Assembly (NCBI GenBank): GCA_021414245.1
Contig: JAIOOU010000015.1
Location: forward strand, 372,001 to 436,000
Direction: 5' to 3'
Origin: Chloroflexota bacterium
Lineage (GTDB): Bacteria > Chloroflexota > Anaerolineae > Anaerolineales > Villigracilaceae
DNA length: 64,000 nt
This document shows positions 62,844 through 64,000 of the stretch, in pieces (the stretch's first letter is position 1; the number at the start of each line of letters is the position of its first letter). A model generated the notes under the pieces. That model was not told the DNA's origin and ran no database searches. It was given only the letters and a program-made list of their open reading frames with translations. Both the position numbers and the translations under genes were made by a program.

Positions 62844-62927
62844 CTTCAAAATTGGACGCAACGCTTCAAACGGCCCCGCCGCCTGTCACCCATATCGGAC
62901 AGTGTCCACCCCAAAAAAAAACACCCC

Positions 62928-64000
62928 ATGAAATACTGGAAAAAGATCCCCCGTTTTGTTTCATTAATATGCCTGCTGGCAGGTCTTGCCACGCCGGTAT
63001 TTACAGATGAAACGGCCTCTGCTGCACCGATGCGGGCCAGCCTTCGGGATGTGATCATCAGTGAAGTTGCCTGGGGAGGAACTGCGGCAAATTCGGCAGA
63101 CGAATGGATCGAACTCTATAACACAACCAGCTCTGCAATTAATCTGGCCGGCTGGACCCTTGCCTCCAATGATTCCTCCCCGGATGAAACCCTTTCAGGC
63201 ACGATCCCCGCTTTCGGATATTTTTTACTTGAAGCGGATGATGACACCACCATTTCCGATATCGCCGCCGATTATATTTATACGGGCGGTTTAAGCAACT
63301 CAGGCGAAATCCTGACCTTGAAGGATAGTTCGTCGAATGTAATTGACACCGCGAACAACGACGGTACCACCGCCTGGAACTTTGGAACAGGGTCTCCCAA
63401 TTTTTATAGTATGGAAAGAATTGGTGTAGTTCCAGATGGCGTAGCTGCATGGGTTTCGAATGATGGCATAACCCGCAACGGTTTGGCTGCAGATGGAATT
63501 ACTTTTATTAATGGGACCCCTCGTAATTCAAAAATAGATCTAACCCTGTCCATGACGGTGAACAACGCAACTCCGAATCCAGGCGATATTCTGGATTTCA
63601 CGGTTACAGTCACCAATCAAGGGACCTATAGTGCAACGAATGTGTCGGTCACGGATGCACTGCCTGCAGCCGGGGTGATTAATCAAACTGCCACGCCAGG
63701 AACCGGTTCCTATGGTTCGGGAATATGGACAATCGGTACGCTTGCTAGTGGTGCAACTGCCACCATGCACGTCACAGCCCAGGTCACCACAGCTGGAGTA
63801 AAAACTAACCGTGCAGAAATATGGTCTGTCGACCAATTCGATCCCGACTCAACACCGGGAAACGGAGTTGTCACTGAGGATGATTATGCTCTGGCGAAGG
63901 CCGCCACTCCCTTGTCGACGGCATTGAATATCACCAATACTGTGAACAATTCGAATCCGAATGTCGGAACAAATGTTGTCTTTACGATCACGGTAAATAA
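62928..64000 (+). CDS. Secreted lamin-tail / DUF11 repeat protein, 3' end cut by window
   Basis: 357 codons are visible and the frame is open at the right edge. A signal peptide (about 1-32, hydrophobic FVSLICLLAGLATPVF) precedes a lamin-tail domain (about 40-200) with VIISEVAWGG, ADEWIELYN and LAGWTLAS. The first DUF11-type repeat (about 203-320) has NPGDILDFTVTVTNQG and GSGIWTIGTLASGA, and a second begins TNTVNNSNPNVGTNVVFTITV. Such proteins are large cell-surface or secreted adhesins with Ca-stabilised beta repeats. No ribosome site is seen before the ATG. The full length and C-terminal anchor are outside the window. Confidence 0.88.
   Translation, partial: MKYWKKIPRFVSLICLLAGLATPVFTDETASAAPMRASLRDVIISEVAWGGTAANSADEWIELYNTTSSAINLAGWTLASNDSSPDETLSGTIPAFGYFLLEADDDTTISDIAADYIYTGGLSNSGEILTLKDSSSNVIDTANNDGTTAWNFGTGSPNFYSMERIGVVPDGVAAWVSNDGITRNGLAADGITFINGTPRNSKIDLTLSMTVNNATPNPGDILDFTVTVTNQGTYSATNVSVTDALPAAGVINQTATPGTGSYGSGIWTIGTLASGATATMHVTAQVTTAGVKTNRAEIWSVDQFDPDSTPGNGVVTEDDYALAKAATPLSTALNITNTVNNSNPNVGTNVVFTITVN

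Overview
The window reads as one chromosomal stretch of a free-living bacterium, most likely a Chloroflexota of the class Anaerolineae. This is an inference from gene content, not a computed placement. It rests on moderately GC-rich genes, many lipoproteins with Thr/Pro-rich linkers and a C-N-L-P start after the lipobox, a SpoVS homologue, clostripain-type secreted peptidases, TIR proteins, polytopic glycosyltransferases, and a complete oxidative TCA segment. No rRNA, tRNA, CRISPR array or full insertion sequence was seen.

Layout. 1-10.9 kb: two tandem paralogous sensor histidine kinases (the first runs off the left edge), a DPM1-like glycosyltransferase, a small membrane protein, a lipoprotein and the ABC-F factor EttA, preceded by a mini-ORF copying the EttA N-terminus. 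11.2-15.3 kb: an AT-rich McrB-like/DUF2357-nuclease pair, probably a type IV restriction-like defence island. 15.6-21.9 kb: accessory patchwork with a TetR-controlled membrane protein, an AbrB/PIN toxin-antitoxin pair inside 119-bp direct repeats, a phosphodiesterase-like lipoprotein, a winged-helix/nucleotidyltransferase pair, and a two-gene unit under a LexA-type box. 21.9-36.3 kb: two membrane TIR proteins, two SH3 lipoproteins, glutamine synthetase, a fatty acid desaturase, a methyltransferase, a large glycosyltransferase, a C11 peptidase and a VIT1/CCC1 carrier. 36.3-49.6 kb: a diguanylate cyclase, a DUF4332 protein, a cyclase-family hydrolase, two polytopic glycosyltransferases, a second ABC-F ATPase, TfoX and PhzF family proteins, and a Tll0287-like heme sensor.

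49.6-58.9 kb is the respiratory core: sdhCDAB, then a second complete complex of fumarate-reductase type (A, two anchors, B), DUF1304, and NADP-isocitrate dehydrogenase with a histone-like lysine tail. The second complex and icd share a CRP-like palindrome upstream. 59.0-61.9 kb is a pyrimidine locus: a uracil permease behind a leader peptide/U-rich/terminator leader that looks like a pyrBI-type attenuator, then an animal-CAD-like dihydroorotase.

61.9-62.5 kb has no gene and carries seven DnaA-box-like 9-mers, DnaA-trio-like triplets and an AT-rich run: a strong candidate oriC. It is followed by spoVS and the start of a large secreted lamin-tail/DUF11 protein that leaves the window on the right.

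The strongest leads are the candidate origin, the pyrimidine attenuator, the EttA mini-ORF, the repeat-flanked toxin-antitoxin cassette and the LexA-box operon.
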